In this document: in pieces, positions 16,315 through 25,891 of the stretch
How the letters are laid out: the number at the start of each line of letters is the position of its first letter
Position numbering within the stretch: position 1 is the stretch's first letter
DNA from: Kingella denitrificans ATCC 33394
GTDB lineage: Bacteria; Pseudomonadota; Gammaproteobacteria; Burkholderiales; Neisseriaceae
DNA length: 64,000 nt
Reading direction: 5' to 3'
NCBI RefSeq assembly: GCF_000190695.1
Contig: NZ_GL870929.1
Coordinates: 1,831,249-1,895,248 of the forward strand
Made by a program: the position numbers and the translations under genes
The notes under the pieces: generated by a model
Seen by the model: the letters and a program-made list of their open reading frames with translations, nothing else
What the model was told of the DNA's origin: nothing
The model's database searches: none

Positions 16315-17349
16315 TCATTCATCAATAACCTTTTTTAAATAGCGGTATTGGTTGCAGGCTTCTTGAACTCCACGATTACATGCTGTACCGAACCATTCCT
16401 TGCTAAGATGCAAATCTTGGTGCACACCTTGTCCGTTGTGATACATCCCACCCAAATGATATTGGGCATCGGCATTCCCCTGATCCGCCGCTTGGCGATA
16501 CCATTTGACTGCTTCGGCATAGTCTTGGTGCACGCCGCGTCCGTTGTCATACAGCAAACCTAGATTATATTGAGCTTTGGCATTCCCCTGATCCGCCGCT
16601 TGGCGATACCATTTGACTGCTTCGGCATAGTCTTGGTGCACACCTTGTCCGTTGTCATACATCGCCCCCAAATTAAATTGGGCTTCGGCAAACCCCTGCG
16701 CTGCCGCCTGGCGATACCATTTGACCGCTTCGGCATAGTCTTGGCGCACGCCTTGTCCGTTGTGATACATCTCACCCAAATGATATTGGGCTTCGGCATC
16801 CCCCTGTTCCGCTGCTTTACGATACCATCTGACTGCTTCGGCATAGTCTTGGCGCACGTTGCGTCCGTTTTCATACAGCAAACCTAGATTATATTGAATT
16901 GCGGCATTTCCCTGTTCCGCCGCTTTGCGATACCATCTGACCGCTTCGGCATCATCTTGGCGTACACCAAGTCCATTCTCATACATTGCCCCCAGATTAA
17001 TTTGGGCTTCAGCATGTCCCTGCTCCGCCGCTTGGCGAATCCATCTGAGCGCTTCGGCATAGTCTTGGTGCACGCCAGATCCGGTGTAATACAGCATACC
17101 CAGATTATTCTGGGCTGCGGCAACCCCTTGTTCTGCCGCTTGGCGAATCCATCTGAGCGCTTCGGCATAGTCTTGGCGTACGCCTTGTCCGTTGTAGTAC
17201 ATCAAACCCAAATTAAATTGGGCATCGGCAACCCCCTGTTGCGCCAACTGCCGGGTTTGCCGGAAATCCGATGCGTCATCCGCCCAAACTGCCTGATTCA
17301 AACCCAACGCCAGCAATGCGGCTGCCATTAATTTTGTCAAATGCTTCAT
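16315..17349 (-). CDS. Secreted Sel1-repeat protein 1 (8 repeats)
   Basis: A 344-residue protein with a signal peptide (MKHLTKLMAAALLALGLNQAVWA) followed by eight 36-residue Sel1-like repeats of the form AEAQ.NLG.MY.NG.GVRQDYAEAVKWYRQAAEQG. A C-terminal cap (LHLSKEWFGTACNRGVQEACNQYRYL) follows. Sel1 repeats form alpha-solenoids that act as adaptor scaffolds. A Sec signal places this protein in the periplasm or at the surface. It is the last of four tandem paralogs on the minus strand. The start is fixed by the shared MKHLTKL signal. Confidence 0.88.
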   Translation of the reverse strand: MKHLTKLMAAALLALGLNQAVWADDASDFRQTRQLAQQGVADAQFNLGLMYYNGQGVRQDYAEALRWIRQAAEQGVAAAQNNLGMLYYTGSGVHQDYAEALRWIRQAAEQGHAEAQINLGAMYENGLGVRQDDAEAVRWYRKAAEQGNAAIQYNLGLLYENGRNVRQDYAEAVRWYRKAAEQGDAEAQYHLGEMYHNGQGVRQDYAEAVKWYRQAAAQGFAEAQFNLGAMYDNGQGVHQDYAEAVKWYRQAADQGNAKAQYNLGLLYDNGRGVHQDYAEAVKWYRQAADQGNADAQYHLGGMYHNGQGVHQDLHLSKEWFGTACNRGVQEACNQYRYLKKVIDE

Positions 17350-17389
17350 TTTAATTCTCTTATATTTTGAAAATGTTAATGGATAGGCG

Positions 17390-17794
17390 CGTTGTATGTG
17401 CCCGAAATCTTCGTGCCGTCTGAAAAACGGATTTCATTCCCTGCATTTCATGGCGGGTTATTTTTTCCCACCGTTGGGATTCCTGCCTGCTGCGCCCTAA
17501 CCCGCAAAACGCCTGTGCGCAACCTGCGTCATGCTCTTGTTTGGCACAGAATTCGGTTTATGCGTTCTTTTGTGATGTGCAGGCTGCTTTTGGGGCGTTT
17601 CATTGCATTGGAAAGCAGCCTGCACTGGTTGAGGGTTGAGCGTCAAACGGATTAAATCGGTTGAAGAATACCCTCAACCACTGGACGAGAAGGGCATTGG
17701 ATGATGCGATGCCGGGTGATTTGTTTTTAGCGGTGCTCGCCAAAGCATTTAAGCATTGCGCTTAAAGTGCGAATGCAAGGGCATCACAAATCGT
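17390..17794. repeat. Sel1-locus intergenic repeat, unit 2 (full length)
   Basis: A full-length unit of about 400 bases. It has a conserved leader (TGTGCCCGAAATCTT...), a middle with ACGCCTGTGCGCAAC, the inverted DUS pair, a somewhat decayed CTCAACC hairpin and a tail ending at the stop of the next Sel1 gene. No gene is visible in it. Confidence 0.8.
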
Positions 17795-19903
17795 TCAATA
17801 GCCGGCTTTCAGGCGTTGATAATTGTCGCAGCCTTTTTGGTATCCGTTTTGACAAGCCTTACCAAACCATTCTTGGGCAAGGGTGCGGTCTTGGCGCACA
17901 CCCCGTCCACTGTAATACATTATGCCCAAATTGTATTGGGCTTGGGTTAACCCCTGCGCAGCTGCCTGCCGAAACCATTTAACCGCTTCAGTATCATCTT
18001 GGCGCACACCACGTCCGTAGGCATACATCACACCCAAATTATATTGGGCTTGGGGGAACCTCTTCTCAGCTGCCTGCCGAAACCATTTAACCGCTTCGGT
18101 ATCATCTTGGCGCACACCGCGTCCGTAGGCATACATTGCACCCAAATTATATTGGGCTTCGGCGTACCCCTGTTCCGCCGCTTTACGAAACCATCTGAGC
18201 GCTTCGGCATAATCTTGGCGCACGCCATGTCCGTTGTCATACATCACCCCTAGATTATTTTGAGCTTCGACATTCCCCTGTTCCGCCGCTTTACGATACC
18301 ATCTGAGTGCTTCGGCATAATCTTGGCGCACGCCAGATCCGTTGTAATACATCACCCCCAGATCATTTTGGGCTTCAGCATACTCCTGTTCAGCCGCTTG
18401 GCGATACCATCTGAGTGCTTCGGCATAATCTTGGCGCACGCCATCTCCGTTGTCATACATCGCACCCAAATTATATTGGGCTACGGCAACTCCCTGTTCA
18501 GCCGCTTTACGAAACCATCTGAATGATTCGGCATAGTCTTGGCGTACGCCATATCCGTTGTAATACATTACCCCCAGATTATTCTGGGCTTCGGCATATC
18601 CCTGCTCTGCCGCTTTGTGAAACCATCTGAACGCTTCAGCATAGTCTTGGCGCACGCCATCTCCGTTGTCATACATCGCACCTAAATTAAATTGGGCTTC
18701 GGCATGTCCCTGCTCCGCCGCTTGGCGATACCATCTGAATGCTTCAGCATAATCTTGGCGCACGCCGCGTCCGCTGTCATACATCGCACCCAAATTAAAT
18801 TGGGCTGCGGCATGTCCCTGCTCTGCCGCTTTACGATACCATCTGAGCGCTTCGGCATAATCTTGGCGCACGCCATCTCCGCTGTCATACATCGCTCCCA
18901 GATTATTTTGAGCTTCGGCATTCCCCTGTTCCGCCGCTTGGCGATACCATTTGACTGCTTCGGCATCGTCTTGGTGCACGCCATGTCCATTGCCATACAT
19001 TGCACCCAGATTATTCTGGGCTTCGGTATGTCCCTGCTCCGCGGCTTTCCGATACCATCTGAGTGCTTCGGCATAATCTTGGCGTACGCCGCGTCCGTTT
19101 TCATACAGCAAACCTAGATTATTTTGGGCTTCGGCATTCCCTTGATCCGCTGCTTGGCGATACCATTTGACCGCTTCGGCATAGTCTTGTTGTACATCTT
19201 GTCCGTTGTAGTACATCGAACCCAAATTAAATTGGGCTTCAGCATGTCCCTGCTCTGCCGCTTGGCGATACCATCTGAGCGCTTCAGCATAGTTTTGGCG
19301 CACGCCTTGTCCGCTGTCATACATCGCCCCCAGATTATTTTGGGCTTCGGCATCCCCCTGTTCCGCCGCCTGCCGATACCATTTGACCGCTTCGGCATAA
19401 TCTTGGCGCACGCCGCGTCCGGTTTCATACATCACACCCAAATTATATTGGGCTTGGGCAAACCCCTGTTCTGCCGCCTGCCGATACCATTTGACCGCTT
19501 CGGCATAGTTTTGGCGCACACCATATCCCTTGTCGTACATCACACCCAAATTGGATTGGGCTTCGGCATCCCCCTGTTCCGCTGCTTGGCGATACCATTT
19601 GACCGCTTCGGCATAGTCTTGGCGTACGCCATATCCGTTGTCATACATCAGACCCAGATTATTTTGGGCTGAGGCATCCCCCTGTTCCGCCGCTTGGCGA
19701 TACCATTTGACTGCTTCGGCATAGTCTTGGCGTACGCCTTGTCCGTTGTAGTACATCAAACCCAAATTAAATTGGGCTTCGGCATCCCCCTGTTCCGCCA
19801 ACTGCAGGGTTTGCCGGAAATCCGATACGTCATCCGCCCACACTGTCTGATTCAAACTCAACGCCAGCAATGCGATTGCCAGTAATTTTGTCAAATGCTT
19901 CAT
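17795..19903 (-). CDS. Secreted Sel1-repeat protein 2 (18 repeats)
   Basis: A 702-residue protein with the signal peptide MKHLTKLLAIALLALSLNQTVWA and eighteen consecutive 36-residue Sel1-like repeats, then the cap LAQEWFGKACQNGYQKGCDNYQRLKAGY. It is by far the longest of the four paralogs. At DNA level the repeats are about 108 bases each and very alike, which favours expansion and contraction by recombination. Location and general role are as for Sel1 protein 1; the partner is unknown. Confidence 0.88.
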   Translation of the reverse strand: MKHLTKLLAIALLALSLNQTVWADDVSDFRQTLQLAEQGDAEAQFNLGLMYYNGQGVRQDYAEAVKWYRQAAEQGDASAQNNLGLMYDNGYGVRQDYAEAVKWYRQAAEQGDAEAQSNLGVMYDKGYGVRQNYAEAVKWYRQAAEQGFAQAQYNLGVMYETGRGVRQDYAEAVKWYRQAAEQGDAEAQNNLGAMYDSGQGVRQNYAEALRWYRQAAEQGHAEAQFNLGSMYYNGQDVQQDYAEAVKWYRQAADQGNAEAQNNLGLLYENGRGVRQDYAEALRWYRKAAEQGHTEAQNNLGAMYGNGHGVHQDDAEAVKWYRQAAEQGNAEAQNNLGAMYDSGDGVRQDYAEALRWYRKAAEQGHAAAQFNLGAMYDSGRGVRQDYAEAFRWYRQAAEQGHAEAQFNLGAMYDNGDGVRQDYAEAFRWFHKAAEQGYAEAQNNLGVMYYNGYGVRQDYAESFRWFRKAAEQGVAVAQYNLGAMYDNGDGVRQDYAEALRWYRQAAEQEYAEAQNDLGVMYYNGSGVRQDYAEALRWYRKAAEQGNVEAQNNLGVMYDNGHGVRQDYAEALRWFRKAAEQGYAEAQYNLGAMYAYGRGVRQDDTEAVKWFRQAAEKRFPQAQYNLGVMYAYGRGVRQDDTEAVKWFRQAAAQGLTQAQYNLGIMYYSGRGVRQDRTLAQEWFGKACQNGYQKGCDNYQRLKAGY

Positions 19904-19924
19904 TTTAATTCTCTTATAGTTTTT

Positions 19925-20181
19925 AAAACGTTAATGGATGGGCACGTGGTATGTGCCCGAAATCTTTGTGCCGTCTGAAAAACGGATTTTATCCCCTGCA
20001 TTTCATGGCGGTTATTTTGTCCCACCGTTGAGATTCCTCCCTGCTGCCGCCCCGACCCGCAAAACGCCTGTGCGCAACCTGCGTCATGTTTCTGTTTGGT
20101 ACAGAATTCGGTTTATGTGTTCTTTTGCGATGTGCAGGCTGCTTTTGGGGGCGTTTCACCACATTGAAAAGCAGCCTGCAC
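19925..20181. repeat. Sel1-locus intergenic repeat, unit 3 (left part)
   Basis: The leader and inverted DUS pair of the common repeat are present, but the hairpin and tail are missing. The last 65 bases (20117-20181) are repeated directly at 21191-21255 with two mismatches. Confidence 0.8.
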
Positions 20182-20186
20182 AATAT

Positions 20187-20423
20187 TCAGTTTCTTGTTC
20201 TTCTTATATATTCCAATAAGGTCAGTATCATTGTTAAACAGAAAGAACCTATCATGCCCATCCAGGCGACATAATAAAAATCGTTGATATTAAAGCCATC
20301 TGGTAGTTTATAGTCATTAACGACCCATACGATTAACATGCCGGTAAACAAAAAAGCGATTGAGGATATCAAGAATATATATATTGCAACCATCGCAATG
20401 GGTAATTTGCAGCGTTTTTGCAT
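20187..20423 (-). CDS. Small membrane protein in a block between direct repeats
   Basis: A 78-residue protein with two transmembrane helices (about 8-33 and 48-68) and a basic C-terminus (EYIRRTRN). The family is not recognised. It is more AT-rich than the flanking Sel1 genes. Together with the gene at 20520 it occupies a block bounded by 65-bp direct repeats, so it looks inserted between two Sel1 genes. Confidence 0.6.
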   Translation of the reverse strand: MQKRCKLPIAMVAIYIFLISSIAFLFTGMLIVWVVNDYKLPDGFNINDFYYVAWMGMIGSFCLTMILTLLEYIRRTRN

Positions 20424-20519
20424 AGTAATTCCAATCTTTATCCGTTGTTTAATTCAACAATAATAGATTTCTGTAATTTTATCAGTATTCCATACCAACT
20501 GCTGTTGGAACAGAAAACA

Positions 20520-21170
20520 TTACCCTGCCAAACCGATTTGCCAAGAATTTACCAGTATGCCTTTGTATTTCGAATGAATGACGAATTCCGAATCGTTTAT
20601 CCATTGGAAATCCAGCCGGTAGATTTCATCCATATTTGACGGCGGCCACCATGCCAATTCCCCTTTGTATTGGATATTCTTTTTTCTATCCGAAACCTGC
20701 CAAGAAATCTTCAAATGTGAAAAATCGCAATACGCAAATACCGATAAATACTGTTTTTTATTGGGGCTGAGTTTGTTTTTTCTTAATTGCCGATAAAAAA
20801 TCAAATCGGAATTCAAGCATTGCCCGTATGCCGTTTCCAGCGGTTCCGTATCCCACCCGTAGCGGGCCGCCATATCCAACATGCCCGCATGGATAATGTC
20901 TAATTGCATTGCAGCCTTATCCGCACGATTCAGTGATACATATTTATCAAAATCAAATAACTGGTTGGTTTCCCCGCATCCGACAATGTCTTCTATTTTT
21001 TGAAAATCTTCCTGTTTCTCGTGAAGATAGATAATACATTTTCTTATTTTTCGGCTATCAAATTGGGGTAGGGCGGCCAGATAGCATTCGGGAACGGCAT
21101 ACAGTTCTTGTGCGATATCAGCAAATTTGGCCATATCCTTATACCGCAAATCAATTTCGTTAATCATCAC
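20520..21170 (-). CDS. Hypothetical cytoplasmic protein in a block between direct repeats
   Basis: A 216-residue soluble protein without signal or membrane segments and with no motif I recognise. It is rich in acidic and aromatic residues (for example ELAWWPPSNMDEIYRLDFQW near 175), a composition common in polymorphic-toxin immunity proteins, but that is only a resemblance. It shares the inserted block with the small membrane gene downstream at 20187. The start may be either of the first two methionines. Confidence 0.6.
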   Translation of the reverse strand: MMINEIDLRYKDMAKFADIAQELYAVPECYLAALPQFDSRKIRKCIIYLHEKQEDFQKIEDIVGCGETNQLFDFDKYVSLNRADKAAMQLDIIHAGMLDMAARYGWDTEPLETAYGQCLNSDLIFYRQLRKNKLSPNKKQYLSVFAYCDFSHLKISWQVSDRKKNIQYKGELAWWPPSNMDEIYRLDFQWINDSEFVIHSKYKGILVNSWQIGLAG

Positions 21171-21190
21171 CGTTTCCTATGATTGCCAAT

Positions 21191-21364
21191 GTGTTCTTTT
21201 GCGATGTGCAGGCTGCTTTTGGGGGCGTTTTACCGCATTGAAAAGCAGCCTGCACTGGTTGAGCGTCAAACGGACTAAGGCGGTTGAGGCAATTCTCAAC
21301 CGCTGGACGAGAAAGGCATTGGATGATGAGATGCCGGGTGATTTGTTTTTATCGGCGCTCGCCA
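21191..21364. repeat. Sel1-locus intergenic repeat, unit 4 (right part)
   Basis: It starts with the 65-bp direct repeat (21191-21255), then carries the CGGTTGAG/CTCAACCG hairpin. It is cut short at 21364, where it joins the interior of Sel1 gene 3. Confidence 0.8.
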
Positions 21365-22392
21365 CGCCTGTCGTTATATATCGTGTCCAACAAGACTTGA
21401 GCTGGGGCAAACCCCTGTTCTGCCGCCTGCCGATACCATTTGACGGCTTCGGCATCATCTTGGCGTACTCCTTGTCCGTTTTTATACATCGCGCCCAACA
21501 AGACTTGGGCTGGGGAATATCCCTGTTCTGCCGCCTGCTGAAACCATTTGACGGCTTCGGCATCATCTTGGTGCACACCACGTCCGGTTACATACATCAC
21601 GCCCAAATTGGTTTGGGCTGGGGCATCCCCCTGCGCTGCCGCCTGCCGATACCATTTGACGGCTTCAGCATCGTCTTGGCGAACTCCTTGTCCGTTTTCA
21701 TACATCGTACCCAAATTATATTGGGCTTGGGCAAACCCTTGCGCTGCCGCCTGCTGAAACCATTTGACTGCTTCTGCATCATCTTGGCGCACGCCGCGTC
21801 CATTGCTATACATCAGACCCAAATTATATTGGGCTGAGGCAACCCCCTGTTCCGCCGCTTGGCGAAACCATTTGAATGCTTCGGTATAGTCTTGGCGCAC
21901 GCCTTGTCCGTTGTCATACATCACACCCAAATTGGATTGGGCTTGGGCAAACCCCTGTTCTGCCGCCAGCCGATACCATTTGACCGCTTCGGCATCATCT
22001 TGGCGTACACCGCGTCCGTTGTAATACATCACGCCCAAATTGGATTGGGCTTCGGCTAACCCCTGCGCTGCCGCCTGCTGATACCATTTGACCGCTTCGG
22101 CATCGTCTTGGCGCACGCCTTGTCCGTTTTCATACATCACGCCTAAATTGGATTGGGCTGGGGCATATCCCTGTTCTGCCGCCAGCCGATACCATTTGAC
22201 CGCTTCGGCATCATCTTGGCGCACGCCTTGCCCGTTTTCATACATCATGCCTAAATTAAATTGAGCTTGGGCATTTCCCCGTTCTGCCAACTGCAAGGTC
22301 TCCCGAGAGTTCGATACGTCATTTGTCCATGCCGCTTGGTTCAAACCCAAAGCTGACAATACGGCTGCCAGTAATTTTGTCAAATGCTTCAT
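21349..22392 (-). CDS. Secreted Sel1-repeat protein 3 (8 repeats, C-terminus truncated)
   Basis: A 347-residue protein with signal MKHLTKLLAAVLSALGLNQAAWT and eight full Sel1 repeats plus the first half of a ninth. It lacks the EWFGKAC cap of its paralogs. The last codons (GERR-stop) lie inside the neighbouring intergenic repeat, so a deletion has fused the gene interior to that repeat. Whether the shortened solenoid is functional is unclear. The start is fixed by the shared signal peptide. Confidence 0.85.
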   Translation of the reverse strand: MKHLTKLLAAVLSALGLNQAAWTNDVSNSRETLQLAERGNAQAQFNLGMMYENGQGVRQDDAEAVKWYRLAAEQGYAPAQSNLGVMYENGQGVRQDDAEAVKWYQQAAAQGLAEAQSNLGVMYYNGRGVRQDDAEAVKWYRLAAEQGFAQAQSNLGVMYDNGQGVRQDYTEAFKWFRQAAEQGVASAQYNLGLMYSNGRGVRQDDAEAVKWFQQAAAQGFAQAQYNLGTMYENGQGVRQDDAEAVKWYRQAAAQGDAPAQTNLGVMYVTGRGVHQDDAEAVKWFQQAAEQGYSPAQVLLGAMYKNGQGVRQDDAEAVKWYRQAAEQGFAPAQVLLDTIYNDRRGERR

Positions 22393-22424
22393 TTTAATTC
22401 TCTTAATGGTTTTTAAAACACTAA

Positions 22425-22832
22425 TGGATGGGCGCTTCGTATGTGCCGGAAATCTTCGTGCCATCTGAAAAACGGATTTTATCCCCTGCATTTCATGGCG
22501 GCTATTTTGTCCCGCCGTTGGGACTCCTTCCTGCTGCTGCACCAACCCGTATAACGCCTGTGCGTAATGTGTCTATTTCTGTTTGGTACAGAATTCGGTT
22601 GATGCGTTCTTTTGCGATGTGCAGGCTGCTTTTTGGGTGGCGTTTTACCGCATTGAAAAGCAGCCTGCACTGGTTGAGCGTCAAACGGACTAAGGCGGTT
22701 GAGGAAATTCTCAACCGCTGGACGAGAAGGGCATCGGATGATGAGATACCGGGTGATTTGTTTTTATCGGCGCTCGCCAATAGCATTTAAGCATTGCGCT
22801 TGAAGTGCGGATGCAAGGGCATCACAAATCGT
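22425..22832. repeat. Sel1-locus intergenic repeat, unit 5 (full length)
   Basis: A full unit with leader, inverted DUS pair (about 22618-22670), CGGTTGAG/CTCAACCG hairpin and tail. It fills the gap between Sel1 genes 3 and 4. Confidence 0.8.
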
Positions 22833-23756
22833 TCAATAGCCTTTCTGATTTAAATAGCGGTATAGGTCGCAACCTACTTGAATTCCACCATCACATGCTT
22901 TACCGAACCATTCCTTGCTAAGATGCAAATCTTGGCGCACACCTCGTCCGGTGAAATACATCGCACCCAGATTATATTGGGCTGCGGCATACCCCTGTTC
23001 CGCCGCCTGTCGATACCATCTAATCGCTTCGGCATCATTTTGGCTCACACCATATCCGGTGGCATACATCGCACCCAGATTATATTGGGCTGCGGCATAC
23101 CCCTGTTCCGCTGCCTGGCGGAACCATTTGCCCGCTTCGGTATAGTCTTGGCGTACACCGCGTCCGGTGGCATACATCGCACCCAGATTAAATTGGGCTT
23201 CGGCATACCCCTGTTCCGCCGCTTGGCGATACCATCTGAGCGCTTCGGCATCGTCTTTGCGCACGCCTCGTCCTTTGGCATACATCACACCCAGATTATT
23301 TTTGGCTTGGGCAACCCCCTGTTCCACCGCCTGGCGATACCATTTGAGCGCTTCGGCATAATCTTGGCGCACGCCATCTCCGTTGTCATACATCACACCC
23401 AGATTATATTGGGCTTCGGCATGCCCCTGTTCCGCTGCTTGGCGATACCATCTGAACGCTTCGGCATAATCTTGGCGCACACCTTGTCCGTTGTCATACA
23501 TCAGACCCAAACTAAATTGGGCTTCGGCAACCCCTTGTTCCGCTGCTTGGCGATACCATTTGACCGCTTCGGCATAGTCTTGGCGTACGCCTTGTCCGTT
23601 GTAGTACATCCAACCTAAATTATATTGGGCTTCGGCATTCCCCTGTTCCGCCAACTGCAGGGTTTGCCGGAAATCCGATGCGTCATCCGCCCAAACTGCC
23701 TGATTCAAACCCAAAGCCAGTAATGCGGCTGCCAGTAATTTTGTCAAATGCTTCAT
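22833..23756 (-). CDS. Secreted Sel1-repeat protein 4 (7 repeats)
   Basis: A 307-residue paralog with signal MKHLTKLLAAALLALGLNQAVWA, seven Sel1-like repeats and the C-terminal cap LHLSKEWFGKACDGGIQVGCDLYRYLNQKGY. It is the first gene of the four-gene array and lies downstream of mnmG on the same strand. An upstream in-frame start at 23813 would remove the signal peptide from the N-terminus and is rejected. Confidence 0.88.
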   Translation of the reverse strand: MKHLTKLLAAALLALGLNQAVWADDASDFRQTLQLAEQGNAEAQYNLGWMYYNGQGVRQDYAEAVKWYRQAAEQGVAEAQFSLGLMYDNGQGVRQDYAEAFRWYRQAAEQGHAEAQYNLGVMYDNGDGVRQDYAEALKWYRQAVEQGVAQAKNNLGVMYAKGRGVRKDDAEALRWYRQAAEQGYAEAQFNLGAMYATGRGVRQDYTEAGKWFRQAAEQGYAAAQYNLGAMYATGYGVSQNDAEAIRWYRQAAEQGYAAAQYNLGAMYFTGRGVRQDLHLSKEWFGKACDGGIQVGCDLYRYLNQKGY

Positions 23757-23901
23757 TTGAATTCTCTTATAGTTTTTAAAACGTTCATGGATGGGCACGT
23801 GGTATGCGCTCAAAATCTTCGTGCCGTGCCGTCTAAAAAACGGATTTCATTCCTATTGTTTCATGACGGTTATTTGTGTGCAGCCTGCACTTTCAGGCAG
23901 C

Positions 23902-25788
23902 CTACTTCGCCCCCTTAAACCCGCGCTTCAAATGTACCATCAGCAACGCCACTGCCGCAGGCGTTACGCCGGAAATGCGGCTTGCTTGCCCGACGGTTTC
24001 GGGTTTGTGCTGGTTGAGTTTTTGCTGCACTTCGGCGGATAAGCCTTTGACTTTGCTGTAATCAATGTTTTCAGGTAGCCTCAAGGTTTCCAAATCGCGG
24101 CGGCTGTCGATTTCTTCGTTTTGGCGGTCGATATAGCCTTGGTATTTGACTTGGATTTCGACTTGTTCAATCACGTTTTCAGGCAGCCTGCACTCGGGTT
24201 GTGCGCCTTCGAGCGTCATTAGTGCGGTGTAGTCGAGGTTCGGGCGGCGCAGGAGGTCGTGCAGGTTGGCTTCACGGCTGAGTTTTTGTCCGAACACGCG
24301 GATTTGTTCGTCTTCGGCGAGTTTTTGCGGCGTGTACCACGTTGTTTTCAAACGTTGGATTTCGCGTTCGATGGCTTCGCGTTTTTCGTTGAACATGCGC
24401 CATTGCGCTTCACCCACCAAGCCGATTTTGTGACCGTCTTCGGTCAGGCGCATGTCGGCGTTGTCTTCCCTGAGTTGCAGGCGGTATTCGGCGCGGCTGG
24501 TGAACATGCGGTAGGGTTCGTTCACGCCTTTGGTGATGAGGTCGTCCACCAATACGCCGAGATAGGCTTGTTCGCGGCGCAGCAGGAGCGGGTCTTGTCC
24601 GCGGACGTATTGCACGGCATTCGCGCCTGCGAGCAGGCCTTGTGCGGCGGCTTCTTCGTAACCGGTCGTACCGTTGATTTGTCCGGCGAAGAAGAGGCCT
24701 TGGATGGTTTTGGTTTCGAGGCTGGCTTTGAGGTTGCGCGGGTCGAAGTAGTCGTATTCGATGGCGTAGCCTGGGCGCAGGATATGAGCGTTTTCAAGGC
24801 CTTTCATGCTGCGCACGAGCGCGATTTGGATGTCGAACGGCAGGCTGGTGGAGATGCCGTTGGGGTAGTATTCGTTGGTGGTCAGGCCTTCGGGTTCGAG
24901 GAAAATCTGGTGGCTGTCTTTGTCGGCAAAGCGGTTGATTTTGTCTTCAATAGACGGGCAGTAGCGCGGGCCGACGCCTTCGATTTTGCCGGTGAACATG
25001 GGGCTGCGATCGAAGCCTGAACGGATAATGTCGTGTGTTTTCAAATTGGTATGCGTAATCCAGCAGGACACTTGGCGCGGGTGCATTTCGGCGTTGCCGC
25101 GCACGGAGAAGACGGGCACGGGCGTGTCGCCGGGCTGTTCGGTAAGTTGGGAGAAATCAATCGTGCGCCCGTCGATGCGCGGCGGCGTGCCGGTTTTCAG
25201 ACGGCCTTGTGGCAGGTTCAATTCGCGCAAACATCCGCCCAGCGATTTGGCGGCGGGGTCGCCGGCGCGGCCGCCTTCGTAGTTTTCCAAACCGATGTGG
25301 ATTTTGCCGGACAAAAACGTGCCTGCGGTCAGCACGACGGCGCGGGCTTTAAATTCCACGCCCATCGCGGTGATTACGCCTGAAATGCGGTCGCCGTCGA
25401 GCGTTACGTCGTCAACCGACTGCTGGAAAAGCTCCAGATTTTCTTGGTTTTCCAGCATTTCGCGGATGGCGGCTTTATACAGGATGCGGTCCGCCTGCGC
25501 GCGCGTGGCACGCACTGCTGCGCCTTTGCTGGCGTTCAGACGGCGGAACTGGATGCCGGATTTGTCGGTGGCCAATGCCATCGCGCCGCCGAGCGCGTCG
25601 AGTTCGCGCACTAAATGGCCTTTGCCGATGCCGCCGATGGAGGGGTTGCACGACATTTGTCCGAGCGTTTCGATGTTGTGTGTGAGCAAAAGCGTCTGCG
25701 CGCCCATGCGGGCGGCGGCAAGCGCGGCTTCCGTGCCTGCGTGGCCGCCGCCGACGACGATGACGTCGTAGGTTTTGGGGTAAATCAT
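23902..25788 (-). CDS. mnmG: tRNA uridine-5-carboxymethylaminomethyl modification enzyme MnmG
   Basis: A 628-residue FAD enzyme that works with MnmE to modify the wobble uridine of several tRNAs. It has the FAD-binding motif [19 protein letters not shown] at residues 9-27, the signature [17 protein letters not shown] (about 50), a [10 protein letters not shown] motif (about 270) and the C-terminal helical domain ending [10 protein letters not shown]. Length and domains are complete. The ATG at 25788 starts [12 protein letters not shown] as in the family. Confidence 0.97.
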   Translation of the reverse strand: MIYPKTYDVIVVGGGHAGTEAALAAARMGAQTLLLTHNIETLGQMSCNPSIGGIGKGHLVRELDALGGAMALATDKSGIQFRRLNASKGAAVRATRAQADRILYKAAIREMLENQENLELFQQSVDDVTLDGDRISGVITAMGVEFKARAVVLTAGTFLSGKIHIGLENYEGGRAGDPAAKSLGGCLRELNLPQGRLKTGTPPRIDGRTIDFSQLTEQPGDTPVPVFSVRGNAEMHPRQVSCWITHTNLKTHDIIRSGFDRSPMFTGKIEGVGPRYCPSIEDKINRFADKDSHQIFLEPEGLTTNEYYPNGISTSLPFDIQIALVRSMKGLENAHILRPGYAIEYDYFDPRNLKASLETKTIQGLFFAGQINGTTGYEEAAAQGLLAGANAVQYVRGQDPLLLRREQAYLGVLVDDLITKGVNEPYRMFTSRAEYRLQLREDNADMRLTEDGHKIGLVGEAQWRMFNEKREAIEREIQRLKTTWYTPQKLAEDEQIRVFGQKLSREANLHDLLRRPNLDYTALMTLEGAQPECRLPENVIEQVEIQVKYQGYIDRQNEEIDSRRDLETLRLPENIDYSKVKGLSAEVQQKLNQHKPETVGQASRISGVTPAAVALLMVHLKRGFKGAK

Positions 25789-25840
25789 GTGGGTTTCGCG
25801 TGTGTTATTGAAATGGTCGGAATTATACGCGATTTGCGGC

Positions 25841-25884
25841 AAAGCAGCCTGCACTTTGATTTTGAAGGTGCAGGCTGCTTTTTT
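25841..25884. terminator. Inverted DUS pair between dusA and mnmG
   Basis: AAAGCAGCCTGCAC and GTGCAGGCTGCTTTTTT flank 13 bases just beyond the dusA stop, and the pair probably ends dusA transcription. Confidence 0.75.
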
Positions 25885-25891
25885 GCGCAGA

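Noticed and set aside
22502..22786. A small protein encoded in the Sel1 intergenic module
   Set aside because: The frame is not kept in all module copies and passes through both DUS arms.
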